Assembly: GCA_024336345.1 (NCBI GenBank)
Contig: JANFOG010000005.1
Location: 1,488,001-1,552,000, forward strand
Length of the DNA stretch: 64,000 bases
Reading direction: 5' to 3'
From: Mariannaea sp. PMI_226
Taxonomy: Eukaryota > Ascomycota > Sordariomycetes > Hypocreales > Nectriaceae
The notes beneath the pieces are model-generated. The model did not search any database. It was not told where the DNA came from and saw only the letters and a list, made by a program, of their open reading frames with translations. This document shows positions 45,255 through 55,768 of this stretch, in pieces. Position numbers and translations under genes: made by a program. How positions within the stretch are numbered: position 1 is the first letter of the stretch; every line of letters begins with the position of its first letter.

Positions 45255-47219
45255 GATACACTCGCTAATCACGTCCCGTCTCTCATAGGATCGCAGGCAA
45301 ATTCGGCGTCACGAGGGGGGGGCAAATCGAAGTTTGTTGAGTGCAATCGACTTTGCTGTGGGGTAATTAAAGTCGAAGATCTCCTCCTCCTCTCCCTCTT
45401 CCTCCCTCCGCTCTAATCTCTTCTTCTCTGTTCTCATTAGCCAAACAGCCCAACCCCCAGCCTCCCAAACCAGGTCTCTCCAAACCCCGGCCATGTATGT
45501 CTATGTATGTGTACTCTGTCCGAGCGGTCAACCGGCGACATTTCCTCGATGCTCATATGTGTACCGAAGTGGATGAGTGGACTTCCTCTGCAGCGGGCGA
45601 CCCGCGGGACGTAACGGAAACTAGGGAAAGTCACACAGCGCTTCTTACGCCAACTTCTGCATGAACGTGTTGGAAGACCGTCTGGTTGGTTAAGGGGGTG
45701 CACGAGTCCACTCCCACGATCTACCAGCTTCTCAATTGCCCAGTTACGAGAGAGGTCAAGTTGCATCGGTAGTTCGACTAAGGCTGCAGCTTGCCAGGGT
45801 TGATGGTGGTGCCATGGCATGGCGTGAGAGAGTTTCAAGACAACCAACACATAGGATACCCAGCACGGTTTGGGCTGGAATCACCCTTTTTTTGTGTGTG
45901 TTTACAGGTGTAGCTGGTTGGTGAGTATGAGCGGATGTGTTGTTATGAGCTAATGTATTGCCAGCCAACTTGACTAGGTCCGAGAGAGGGAGGCCATGTC
46001 AGTACTATATCTCGCAAAGTCATACGCTCCATTGAGAAAAGACAGAGTGAGAGAGCGATAGAACAGGCTTGTCACACAGTTACGAAGTTCCCTTGGTACC
46101 TAGACCAGGACAGGCTCATCTGATACCGTACTGGAGGTCGGCGCTACTGCAGTCAATGGCCCACCACCAACCTCTATGGAGCCATTATATCGCGCAGTTC
46201 TTGGCCAGTGCTTCTCGTGTGTATGTCTGCAGTAGTTATCAGCTTTTGCTCCAGAGCTGGCTCGAAAGTCCTGTACTTGCAAATATGGATTGTGAGTCAA
46301 GTGCCGGTACTGTGACGTGGCCGACTTTGAGTTGTTGTTCAACTAGGTATTCTGCCACATATCGGTACATCCAGGGCTCCAGTTCGCAAGTTCCATTTCG
46401 GGGATCGTGGCATTGCCGGGAGGCCCAGTATGCGGGCCGTAGATAGAATAAGCGAAGCGAAGGACATTTCATGGGGGCTGGGGGGTCTTGTCGCGGTTGG
46501 AACAGTACTGCCATTTGTTGGAATGGGAAACCGGGAGCTATGTAAATTGAGGAATCTCACATAGGCTGACAAACTCGCTCCTAGGGCACTATCACCATGA
46601 TGCAATTTTTGGTTTGTTCTTATTGTTATTCGTCAAGGTTAATATTTGGGTTCAGGCCATTAGAGATTATAATAGCAGATTGCATCGATCACCTCGCGAT
46701 GTGCTGTGCCTCTTTCTTATGCATACCTAGCTGTCTTGCTGTTCTGGTGCCGGGGCATACCCTCTGAAGAGCAAGGTAACTAATAAGCTATTCCCCATGA
46801 TGCTAGAGCTCCACTAATTGAGAAACCGATGAAGGAATATGACAAGCCAGAGAATTATCAAGTGATATCGCATAAAATAAAGAAATAAATATAACAGAGG
46901 GCGTAAAAATGAAATTGACTCGATCCGATGGTAGTTTGGATAACCACTCACGCCCAACTCCTATATTCCGAACTGACAGTTGACGATGCGACATCCCTGA
47001 GTCGTGTTGGCGGATTGTCACACGGAGCTTGACTCAAGTTCATGGATAAGCAAACGTTTTTTGCTTTTTTTGAAGAGTGATTACAAGACAGCTATTTACA
47101 ATAATAAATACCCTTGCCGATTCTATATTTTCTATTCATGTCATTGTGTGCAGTCCTTCTCTTTATATTTTCAATATCCTCCTCCTCATCATCATCATCA
47201 AGTTTTCATCATCATTCGT
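45255..47219. other. 2-kb intergenic region, no gene seen
   Basis: This is the promoter of the monooxygenase and the 3' flank of the polyol dehydrogenase. It has a pyrimidine-rich run at about 45380-45430. Frames up to 137 codons are not protein-like. Confidence 0.45.
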
Positions 47220-48813
47220 TTAGAAAAAGACGGTCTCAGTCTCATCCACAATATGCACCTTGATAGTACCGTTCTTGGGGTCTGATGACAGCTCCAAGCC
47301 TTCTTTGGCCTTCTCTATGGGGAAGACGTGAGAAACAAGCTTCTTGACATCAGGGACAAGGCCTCCCTCAATGAGGGCGATGCCAGCGGGCCAGGTATCT
47401 CGGTATCGGTTGATGAATCGAAGATCAATCTAGCACACAGGCACACACATAGGTTAGCTCTTCTGTATATCTAGGTATATCACATAGGCGCCGGTGACTG
47501 GAATAGCATACCTCGGCGAGGGACAAGTGCATGAATGGCACGTTGTTCATGATGGGTCGGCCAACGCCAATCACCATCAACACACCACCTCTTCGCACCA
47601 TGTAAGCAGCAGAGCAGACACTGCTCTCAATACCAGTGCACTCCAGCACAAGTCGCGGCTGGACGTACTCGGTCTCTCCGAACAGCTTCCTGACCCCCTT
47701 GCCATTCTCCTCGTGGCTCTTCTTAGGGTCGACCTGGTAGGTCAGGACGGAGGGGACCAGCTCCTTGGCGAACTGGAGTCGGCTGGGCTCAACGTCGGTG
47801 ATGGCAATGGGGTGAGCGCCGGATGCACGGGCAGCGGCAAGAGTGAGGAGACCAATGGGGCCAGCGCCGCAAACGACGACGGGCGTGCCGAGGACGATGC
47901 GGGCGGAGTTGATGCCGTGAATGGCTACACTGAGGGGCTCGAGGAGGGCTCCTTCAGCGAATGACATGTTGTCAGGAATCCTGAGAAGAGAAAGAAGGGT
48001 GACCCTCTCGTTAGACAACCGATCTTAAAAAAAGAATTGGAGTGTATCGTTCAGTGGATGAATGAGGACTGGATATAATACTTACTTGTGAAGCCACTTA
48101 GCAGCGTGGACCTTGTAGCGCTGCAGAGTTCCAGAGTAGGGCCAGACGCCAGCAAATCCAACATCCTCGCACAGGTTATATCGGCCCTCCAGGCACAGGT
48201 AGCACTCGCCGCAGGGAACACCTGGCTCGATTGCAACTCGGTCACCTTCACAAGAGTCAATGTTAGTTCATGCGATGCCATACCAGCGGGTTGGCATTGG
48301 ACAAGACATACCGGGCTTCAAGTTTGTTACGTTCTCGCCACACTTGACAACAACTCCGGCAGCCTCATGGCCGAGAATACAGTCACTCTCAACAATGAGA
48401 GAACCAATTCGACCGGACTTCCAGAAGTGAACGTCCGAACTGTTGAATATTTCCAGTTAGTCAAGCTCAGGAGCATACAAGTTGCAAATGAGGCGCAAAG
48501 AGCCATGGTAGGCGGGCGCGAACATCATATGACATCGCAGCATAGCATTGGGTGAATAGAACATAACATAAAACAATATGACAGTAACATACCCGCAGAT
48601 TCCAGTAGTCTTGACGTGGACCAGCACCTCACCAGCCTTGGGAGCATAAACGGGTGCATCGATCATCTTGAGGTTGTGGTCGGCAGTCACCATGAGCGAA
48701 GGGTTAGGGTGAGGAGCCCCGATAACCTCACGGGCAGCCTTGCCATCGGCCAGGCGCTTGATCTCCTCGGACGTGGGCGTATACCCATCAACGAAAGGGA
48801 AGGTAGGGCACAT
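47220..48813 (-). CDS. zinc-dependent polyol dehydrogenase, L-arabinitol 4-dehydrogenase / sorbitol-xylitol dehydrogenase type
   Basis: Five exons (48813-48593, 48439-48312, 48245-48086, 47980-47512, 47429-47220) give 395 residues. This medium-chain dehydrogenase oxidises polyols to ketoses with NAD. The catalytic-zinc region TGICGSDVHFW (C73) and GHEAAG are present. The structural-zinc loop has four Cys as CGECYLCLEGRYNLC. The Rossmann motif CGAGPIGLLTL is followed by an Asp in ITDVEPSRL, which fits NAD rather than NADP. PFMHLSLAEIDLRFINRYRD and the C-terminal GTIKVHIVDE also match fungal LadA/XdhA/sorbitol dehydrogenases. Length is close to the family norm (about 355-390), with a 25-residue N-terminal extension. 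Whether the substrate is L-arabinitol, xylitol, sorbitol or galactitol cannot be decided. It lies 1.3 kb from D-xylose reductase on the same strand, which favours a role in pentose use. Confidence 0.92.
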
Positions 48814-50111
48814 TTTCGATATGGGTTGGGACTGAGCTTTGTCCTAGTTATGAAAAAAGAGATTGAGACAAACAGCAAGAAGATGCAAACAAGGCCGGAC
48901 AAAATTGGGAGGTTTTGAAAGAAGTCAAAAAGGCCAGGGGGTTCATTAAAAGCCTTGATCAATTACCACTTCGGCTTCTCGCTCTTTCGTTCTATGGGCG
49001 CTCTCCATCATAGTGTAACCAAACATCAGATTTCACTGTGGTTGTTTCTTCTCGATGGCTGATCCCCCGCCCATTACTGAGCTAGGTAAGCCGAGAGCCG
49101 GTGCGAAGGCTTTCCTTTTCCAGCAGCACTCGCAAACCCCAGAGCCGCAAATTTGCTGTATTGGGTGCTCTGACTTGACCCGACGATCTCTGGCCCGGGA
49201 CGGGTGGGAGATGCCCACCAGGCACTGGCGTTTGGGGCCCCGTTGACACCAGGCCCCCCGCGGTCCCACCCGTAAAGAGGGAGCTGGAGAAATGGGGGTG
49301 GAGGAGGGTGCTTAGTATTTCCTCATGTGGAAATATCTTTGCCTCTCAATCTGGTATATCATGACTTCTATCCAAAAGAGGTATGCCGACCCCTCCACCG
49401 TCTCCCGGGAGCCGGCCATGGGGGAACCTTCGTACACTGAAGGGACCATCTAAAGTAGGCACGCCAAAAACAAATTATACGACGTAAATAGACGCGGCAA
49501 TGTGACAGCAGGGATTTTGGAAGGGTCACATGGCCGAGAAGAAGTTTATAGCTTACATCGTATTGTATTATACCATGACAATGCTGACACAAGATGTTAG
49601 TATGCAACAAAAGTCGGTTGACGCTTACAGTAGCTCCGGGGGAGGTGGGGGTTGATTGTCTCAGACCCCCTACGACTCCGGATGCGACACCCTCGCCTTC
49701 GCATGGTAGCATTATTAACCCAAAGCTATGTAAGTTACGTATGGACCGCACATAGCGGTATACCCCAATGGAAGTCGACGAGGTGAAATACTACCGAGCG
49801 ACTGGGCTACCAGAATGATTCTACCCCATGGAGGGCTGCCGAGCAAAGAGCCCCTTCCCATGGGGATTTAGGACCTAGACCGACCTCACTGACTAAGATC
49901 TTTCACAGCACAACAAATTCAGCGGGGGGGGGGAGCGTGTAGCTGGAATAATAGAATTGGTCTCAAGTCTGACGAAGTTTTCCCACAGCATATAACACTA
50001 TTTTGCATATCTCTCTCGTACGTAATTACAGCGTTGTCAGCCATGTTAATCCATTGACATCAAGCTCACACCTGATCATTCATTTCTTTGTTTCTTTCAA
50101 TCCCAAACCCA
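48814..50111. other. 1.3-kb intergenic region, no gene seen
   Basis: This contains the promoter of the polyol dehydrogenase and the 3' flank of xylose reductase. A G-rich run (GGGGGGGGGGAGCG) lies at about 49923. No GGCTAA-type XYR1 site was noticed by eye. Confidence 0.45.
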
Positions 50112-51379
50112 TTAAGCAAAGATCCGAAGAGAGAAGTTTTCCAGATAGAAGCCGGGATCGTTGAAGCGAAGACCCCGGTCCATGCCAGTAATGATGTCAA
50201 TCTCATCTTGAGCAAGGTCAAAGCTGGTAACATCCAGGTTCTGAGCCAATCGGTCGGGGTTGTTGGACTTGGGAATCACGGCGACATTACGTTGGGTGGC
50301 CCAACGAAGCAGGATCTGGGCCGGCGTCTTGCCGTGCTTCTCGGCAAGAGCCTTGATCGTGTCGGACTCGAGAAGGGCCTGGGCGCCCCTGGCGCGCTGG
50401 GAGAAGATGCCCTTGAGCTCCATGAAGCTCTGCGGTCCGAAGGAGGAGTATGCAGTCACTGCGATATTATTCTCTTGCGCCATGGCGATCAGATCGGGCT
50501 GGACGAGGTAAGGGTGGTGCTCGATCTGGAGGGACGAGATCGGGTGGCGGGCGTATCGCAAAATGTCGTACAGGGACTGAGCCTGAAAGTTGGAAACGCC
50601 AATGGAACGAGCGATGCCCTGGTCGACGACCGTCTCGAGAGCCTCCCAAGTCTCGCGAATAGGGACATTGGCAGTCTTGATGGTACCAGCATCGTCCATC
50701 CACCAGGCCTGTGGTTGTTAATTTTCAGGATTGGTTAGTTCTCTCTGTAACATTTCTTTTGGGGTGCAGCATGACTGCAGATTTCGAAACAACAAAACAT
50801 ACAGGGAAGCGTCGCTTTTCGGGCTCGATATACTCGAGCGCAACGGGAAAGTGAATCAGGTAGAGATCAATGTAGCCGAGACCCCAAGCTTCGTTCTGCA
50901 GCTTAGCCATCTCGAGAGCATGCTCACGGCTGTGGTAGTTGTTCCAGAGCTTGGTGGTGACAAAGATATCCTCGCGCTTCACCAGGCCCTCTTCAATGGC
51001 GCGCCTGATCCCCTCGCCGGCCTCCTGCTCGTTCTGGTAGTCTGTGGAAATATCATTGAATCAGGAAATGGATGGCTTCAGATTGTTGAAAATGGTATGC
51101 ATGGCACAATGATTGCTGCCAAGGAGACAGAGTCGGTCAGCGATTACGATAAAACAAAATACATACCATAAGCACCGTCGAAGAGCCGGTAACCAGCTTT
51201 GATGGCCTAGAGAGAAGGTAAAGTAGATCAATATCGCAAGTCCGTGCATGCAGAATGGTCAAGCCTGAGCCTACGTTGTAAACAGTCTCAGCAGCCTGAG
51301 TAGCTGGGACCTTCCAGAGGCCGAAGCCGACGAGAGGCATCTCATAGCCCGTGGCCAGCTTAACAGTAGAGGGAGCCAT
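50112..51379 (-). CDS. xyl1: D-xylose reductase (aldo-keto reductase family)
   Basis: Four exons (51379-51275, 51206-51167, 51041-50803, 50708-50112) give 326 residues, the normal length of fungal xylose reductases (about 320-325). The AKR catalytic tetrad is complete: Asp45 and Tyr50 in FDGAYDYQNE, Lys79 in TTKLWN and His112 in YLIHFP. LARSIGVSNFQAQS-like text appears as IARSIGVSNFQAQSLYD, and IEHHPYL follows. The coenzyme-binding loop IPKSNNPDRLAQN is the xylose-reductase form that accepts NADPH and, in some members, NADH. The C-terminus DIITGMDRGLRFNDPG is diagnostic. It reduces D-xylose to xylitol and L-arabinose to L-arabinitol in the cytosol. It is divergent from a Zn(II)2Cys6 regulator 538 bases away and upstream of a polyol dehydrogenase. 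The ATG at 51379 begins MAPSTVKLATGYEMP as in homologues. Confidence 0.95.
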
Positions 51380-51917
51380 CGTTTTTATCGTGCAGTGTGT
51401 ATTTGGAGTATAATTGCAATTGGGTGTGGCAGAATAAAAGCTAGATGCGAATCTGATCGGGGACAACCACTTTTCATCTCAGGTGCTTCTGGGCGTCGAG
51501 GCCTTTATTGCTCAAACCCGACGCCTCTTCTATGATATGATGCTGCTATGCATAATACCTTGACCCCTCCATAATGAGACGATAGCAAGCCCTTCCACAT
51601 CTCTGCCACTCGAGAGCCGAGTCACTGCATTACAGACAGCCATCGCTAAAAAAAAAAAAGGAGCCATTCTCTCCGCATCGCATCGCATCGCATCACATCG
51701 CATTCGGGGATGTGTGTTTAAACCTTCCGTAAGGGGGAACGTTTGGCCGGGCCAGACCCCGTTTGGCGTGCTGACTTCTCCCCCAGAAATTCTCCAGGGC
51801 TTCATCTTTCCCCGTTCGGTCGTCTGCTTTGTTCTGCTTTCCCTTCCCACTCCCATTTCCACTTCTTTTTCTTTTGCTTTGCTTTTCTTTTCGCTGTGAT
51901 CGGCGGTTAGAAGGGCA
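51380..51917. promoter_or_regulatory. divergent promoter between xylose reductase and Zn(II)2Cys6 regulator
   Basis: A 538-base spacer serves two divergently transcribed genes. It contains an A12 run near 51650, a (CATCG)n tract at 51675-51703 and pyrimidine-rich leader DNA just before the regulator ATG. A CTGGGG-type word (CreA/Cre1-like, as CCCCAG on plus at about 51781) is visible; by consensus alone such words are common, so its use is unproven. No GGCTAA XYR1-like word was seen. Confidence 0.5.
51675..51703. repeat. CATCG tandem tract
   Basis: GCATCG-CATCG-CATCG-CATCA-CATCG-CAT, a short imperfect pentanucleotide microsatellite in the shared promoter of xylose reductase and the Zn(II)2Cys6 regulator. 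Confidence 0.85.
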
Positions 51918-54095
51918 ATGTCTGATGCCAGCTCCAAGACCCGCCTGACAAGAACGAGAACTGGATGTTTCAAATGCCGCGTGCGACGACGAAAGTGTAA
52001 GTTCCCCAGTTTGGTTGTGTTGTGCCCATAATTTCCCCCCCCTCCCCATGGTGTATAGAAACAAAAAGAGGGAAAGATAAAAGCAATGGGGCAAATTGTA
52101 TTAGACAATAACGCGATAGCAACATGATTGGTTAACACAGTCGGCTTTTTTTTTAGGCGACGAGGGCAAGCCATCGTGCCGAAGGTGCATTGACGGAGGG
52201 TTCGAGTGTCAATACGGCACTCGCCTCTCCTTTCTCGAAAAGAATGCGAAGACAACCGGGGAAACAGACCGAGTGTCGAAGCCAACTTATGGCAAACTCA
52301 GGGTAGGGAGAGAATCGATTGGCCCAATACGCTTTGCCTAAAGTCTCTATTTCCTCTTCTAACTGTTTTCATGTTCAGTTTGTCGTGCCGGAGTCGGTGA
52401 TAGCGCAGGACAGCGTTCGACTTCAGGAGGATGATGGTGATGATAGTAAAGATGCCCCCAAAGAATCTAAGGCGGTAGCCAATCCCACCAAAAAAGAACA
52501 TGCCACCACACTACAGCAAGAGTCTTCAAACTCTCAATCACAGTCACAATTTGAAGGGCATCCAACCGAGCTGTTTTCCTCACCACCGAATCTGCTTCAC
52601 ATTCCGCTAGATAATCTTGCCACTCCGCCTTCCGGTGGTGGACGGGACTATGATTTGCAACATCAAGGGGATTACACTGTCAGTCTCTCTCCTTCAGATG
52701 CGGCGTACGAGACTGCGTTGGATGGTCTCCTCTCCCTGGGTAATGATCATCATGTGCCTCCTCGCGTCTCATCTCACACACTTCAACTTGAGAATTACCT
52801 GGTTGAGCCTCCATCAAGTTTGCATCATGACCTCTCGCCAAACATATTTGCGAACGCGAGCAAGACCAACACAAGTTCCTTTCAAAACTGCATACATTTG
52901 CCCCAAGATCGAGAGGTCCAGCTTTTGAGGCACTATCGATACAATATAGCGCCATGGGTATGTTTCTCTAGACACAGAAAACACGAGGTCGAGTCCATAT
53001 CTAATAATTTGTCCATTTAGTTGGACATTGGGGACCCAGAACAGACATTTGGGCTCGTGATCCCTCCAATATCTATAGAATCGATGCCCGTCCTCAACTC
53101 GCTACTTGCCCTTGCAAGCATTACTCTCGACCAACACCTTGATTCCAGTTTTGATACCCAACTCACGGCGCTTCCGGACCCGGAGGAGTCGAGTGCGATT
53201 GACATGCTGCATGGTGCTCTGATCTTTGTTTTCACAGTCCTCTGTCGACATATTATCGTCTCACCAACTTCGTGGCGGAGTCCTTCAAAAAATATTGCAT
53301 TTGGTCTGTTGAATTCGGGAATATTTCATGAGCGTTATCCTTCGATCAATTTAGCTCTATCATGGATGGCCTTACGACTTGGTAAGTGAAAGCCTCACGT
53401 ATTGATCAGAGACCTTGTTTAACCATATGCCAGAACTAAGTGTCGGGCTCATGAATGGCTCTCCAGTTTCGATACCAGATACGATATCCTATAGTGCCAC
53501 CTCCCCCATGAACCTAGTATCCTGGGAGTCATTTCGATACGGCCACGAACCGATACTTTTATGTGCTCAAGTCCTCAATCATTGTTTCGGCCATTGCAAT
53601 CCCGCCACTCCTAGAGTACCAGGGCATGCGTCAACTGCACAAAACTGGAAGTCGCTAACAGACTCTTTGCATATGTGGTATACCAACCGGCCTCAAGACT
53701 TCAAATCCGTGTGGGAGGGAGACGAGAGTGATCAGATATTCCCTCTTGTTCTCTTCACCAACGGAACTGCAATCCTCGCAAATCAGCTATATCATACATC
53801 GATGTTGCTTCTGCTCCAAAACCGTCCTCGAACACTTCCCAAAGAGCATGGTCGTTCAGTTCATGTCTCACCTCTCTGGCACGCCCAGCGTATATGCGCC
53901 ATCAGCCTCAATAATGATTTGAGAACAAATTGGGACTTTAGCCTCCTCGCATCCTTCTACCTTGCTGCCAAGCGAATGACATACGAACCTCAGCAGGAAG
54001 CCATTATACGCGGTATAGACCGAATTGGCTCTTTGACAGGTTGGAACGTGAATGCGCTCTCGGCGCAACTTGTGCAAGAGTGGCAACCTGACTAA
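51918..54095 (+). CDS. Zn(II)2Cys6 transcription regulator with fungal C-terminal regulatory domain
   Basis: Five exons (51918-51996, 52157-52302, 52379-52957, 53021-53381, 53434-54095) give 608 residues. The binuclear zinc cluster is split by intron 1 but complete after splicing: Cys-X2-Cys-X6-Cys-X6-Cys-X2-Cys-X6-Cys, read from GCFKCRVRRRKC and then DEGKPSCRRC and GFEC (residues about 17-44). A Ser/Gln/Pro-rich linker follows. The regulatory domain (fungal_trans_2-like) starts at about residue 260 with RHYRYNIAPWLDIG and ends with WHAQRICAISLNN and a C-terminal helix. It should bind DNA with CGG-type half-sites. It lies divergent from xylose reductase, which suggests a local target, but this is inference. 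Its C-terminal half is homologous to the neighbouring minus-strand gene, with the same intron positions. Confidence 0.92.
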
Positions 54096-54163
54096 GCTCC
54101 TTGAAGAGTCTGATCTCTGTAGTCGAGGAGATATAAACTATGTAGCATTTTTCTAAGCATTTC
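54096..54163. terminator. short convergent 3' spacer of two paralogous regulators
   Basis: Only 68 bases separate the stop codons of the two convergent regulator genes, so their 3' UTRs almost certainly overlap in antisense. No specific polyadenylation signal can be assigned. Confidence 0.4.
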
Positions 54164-55600
54164 TCATCGAACTTTGTAGCCCCAAGCATGTTCAAGGTCA
54201 GCAATGCGCCAACATGTCGCCCATCCAGTCATTGCCTCTATGCTTTGAATGAGCTTCGATAGGACTGTGTGTTCAGATTTGTGACTGAGCAGCCTGCCTG
54301 CGATCCATAGCGGTTGTATGGCATTATTGAGACACCCCTGGTGAGGGTTAGTTAATGAGATCCCACAGATGCATTTAGCATGCCAGATGGCGGAACCCGT
54401 GGGGCCAGCGTCGAGTTTGATTCCTCTTGGCATGGACCCAAGAAGCAGAGTGCAGGCGGTGTGATAGAGCTGGTTGGAAGAAATGCCCGCCCAATGAACA
54501 AAGAGGATCTGAGGGAACGGCCGACTGTCGATTTCTTTGACAGGGATAATTTCCGGGGGACGATTTCGGAGCCAGTTTTGGAGGTCATGCCAAAGATGAA
54601 GCCAACGCCTTTCGAACGCATCAGAATCGCATCCATTGTCCTCACCCAGTTCTAGATAGCGGGTTCTGTCACCAATCAGCTCACAAACTCTAGAGCATAG
54701 GTATACAGAGTAATTTGCGTGCATGTCCGGAGAGCGCTGTTTCTGGAAGAGATCTGCTGTACAACCGGGGGGGAACCATTTGTCTAGAGGCACCAAGGTA
54801 CCCTGAGTTCCATCCGAGATGAGGGCTCCGCATAGATCTGTAATAAACATTTAGTTTCGGCAACAAACATACTGTCCAAGGTGCAAGCAGTTCTCACCCA
54901 TTCGCGCGTAACACCAGAACACAGCCTGAAGCAAACCTCCGCTAAATCCATTGACCTCGAAAGTATCAAACAAAGCTGCACAACCTTCGAGGTGCCGGCG
55001 CCAGTCATGTGGACTGGCCGACATCATCTCAAGGCAACATAGGATGACACAAATCGGTATGATGGTGAGATCGCGAGCTTGCAAAAGCGGATTGAGCCGC
55101 CGGATGGCTTCCTGGTAGAGTTCTAAGCTGTCAAATGAATGTTGTCTTGCCTCCTTGCGCTCCATCTGCCGTGCTGAAAGGGCGAGCATAGCGTAAAGGA
55201 GTGCAGGACATTGGCGAGCTAGAATTGGGACCTGTACGGTAAACGCTTGCTCGCTATCGAACATATCAAGCTGATTGAGTTGTCAGTCAGGACTCTCCGT
55301 CGGGATTTCGACAACAATTGAGCCACGCACCCATGGGGCCACTTCGGCAACGTAATTCTTCAAGTATGACAAGCGGCGGCCTGATGATAGAGCTGCCTTT
55401 GTCTGGACCTGAGCCTCATACTCTTCCCCGGGATGGTTAGCATCTCCTGTGACAGGGGATGTTTCGCGCGAAGGCACTGCCGTCTGCGCAGTGTTGAATA
55501 TGAGACAACGAAGCTCTTCCTGGTAGGCAAGGTATCCAGGATCTTGGACAAACTGGTCCAAAGGCCAACTGTCTGCCGGAGAAGAACAGCTGTCAGTCAT
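54164..55600 (-). CDS. fungal transcription-factor regulatory domain protein, no zinc cluster seen
   Basis: Exons 55600-55331, 55270-54898 and 54837-54164 give 438 residues from the ATG at 55600. The frame is open upstream to about 55768 with no ATG, so an additional 5' exon is possible. The product matches the C-terminal part of the neighbouring zinc-cluster regulator: KNYVAEVAPWLDMF, RMDLCGALISDG and HAKCICGISLTN align with its NIAPWLDIG, RLELSVGLMNG and HAQRICAISLNN. Introns fall at the same places and phases in both genes (phase 0 after APW, phase 1 after RM/RL). No CX2CX6C cluster was found in any frame up to about 56.1 kb, so this looks like a DNA-binding-domain-less paralogue that may have lost its first exons. 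It could act as a modulator of the intact factor or be decaying; the open frame of more than 430 codons argues against a pseudogene. Confidence 0.72.
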
Positions 55601-55768
55601 TGGAGATGGATCGACCGAGTTGAAGCCCGGGTTGAGTGAGAACTTTGGGGTAGGAATGGACTCGGCGTCGACGGTGATATCCTGGCCCAGACAAGGAGCC
55701 AAGAAACTGTCGCAACTACCAGTGAATTTCGAGTACGGAGAGAGTGCGTGAGTAGCAGTTTCAAACAA

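Noticed and set aside
51530..52285. 251-codon open frame antisense to the promoter and first exons of the zinc-cluster regulator
   Set aside because: It overlaps the well-supported regulator exons on the other strand and has no protein-like features.
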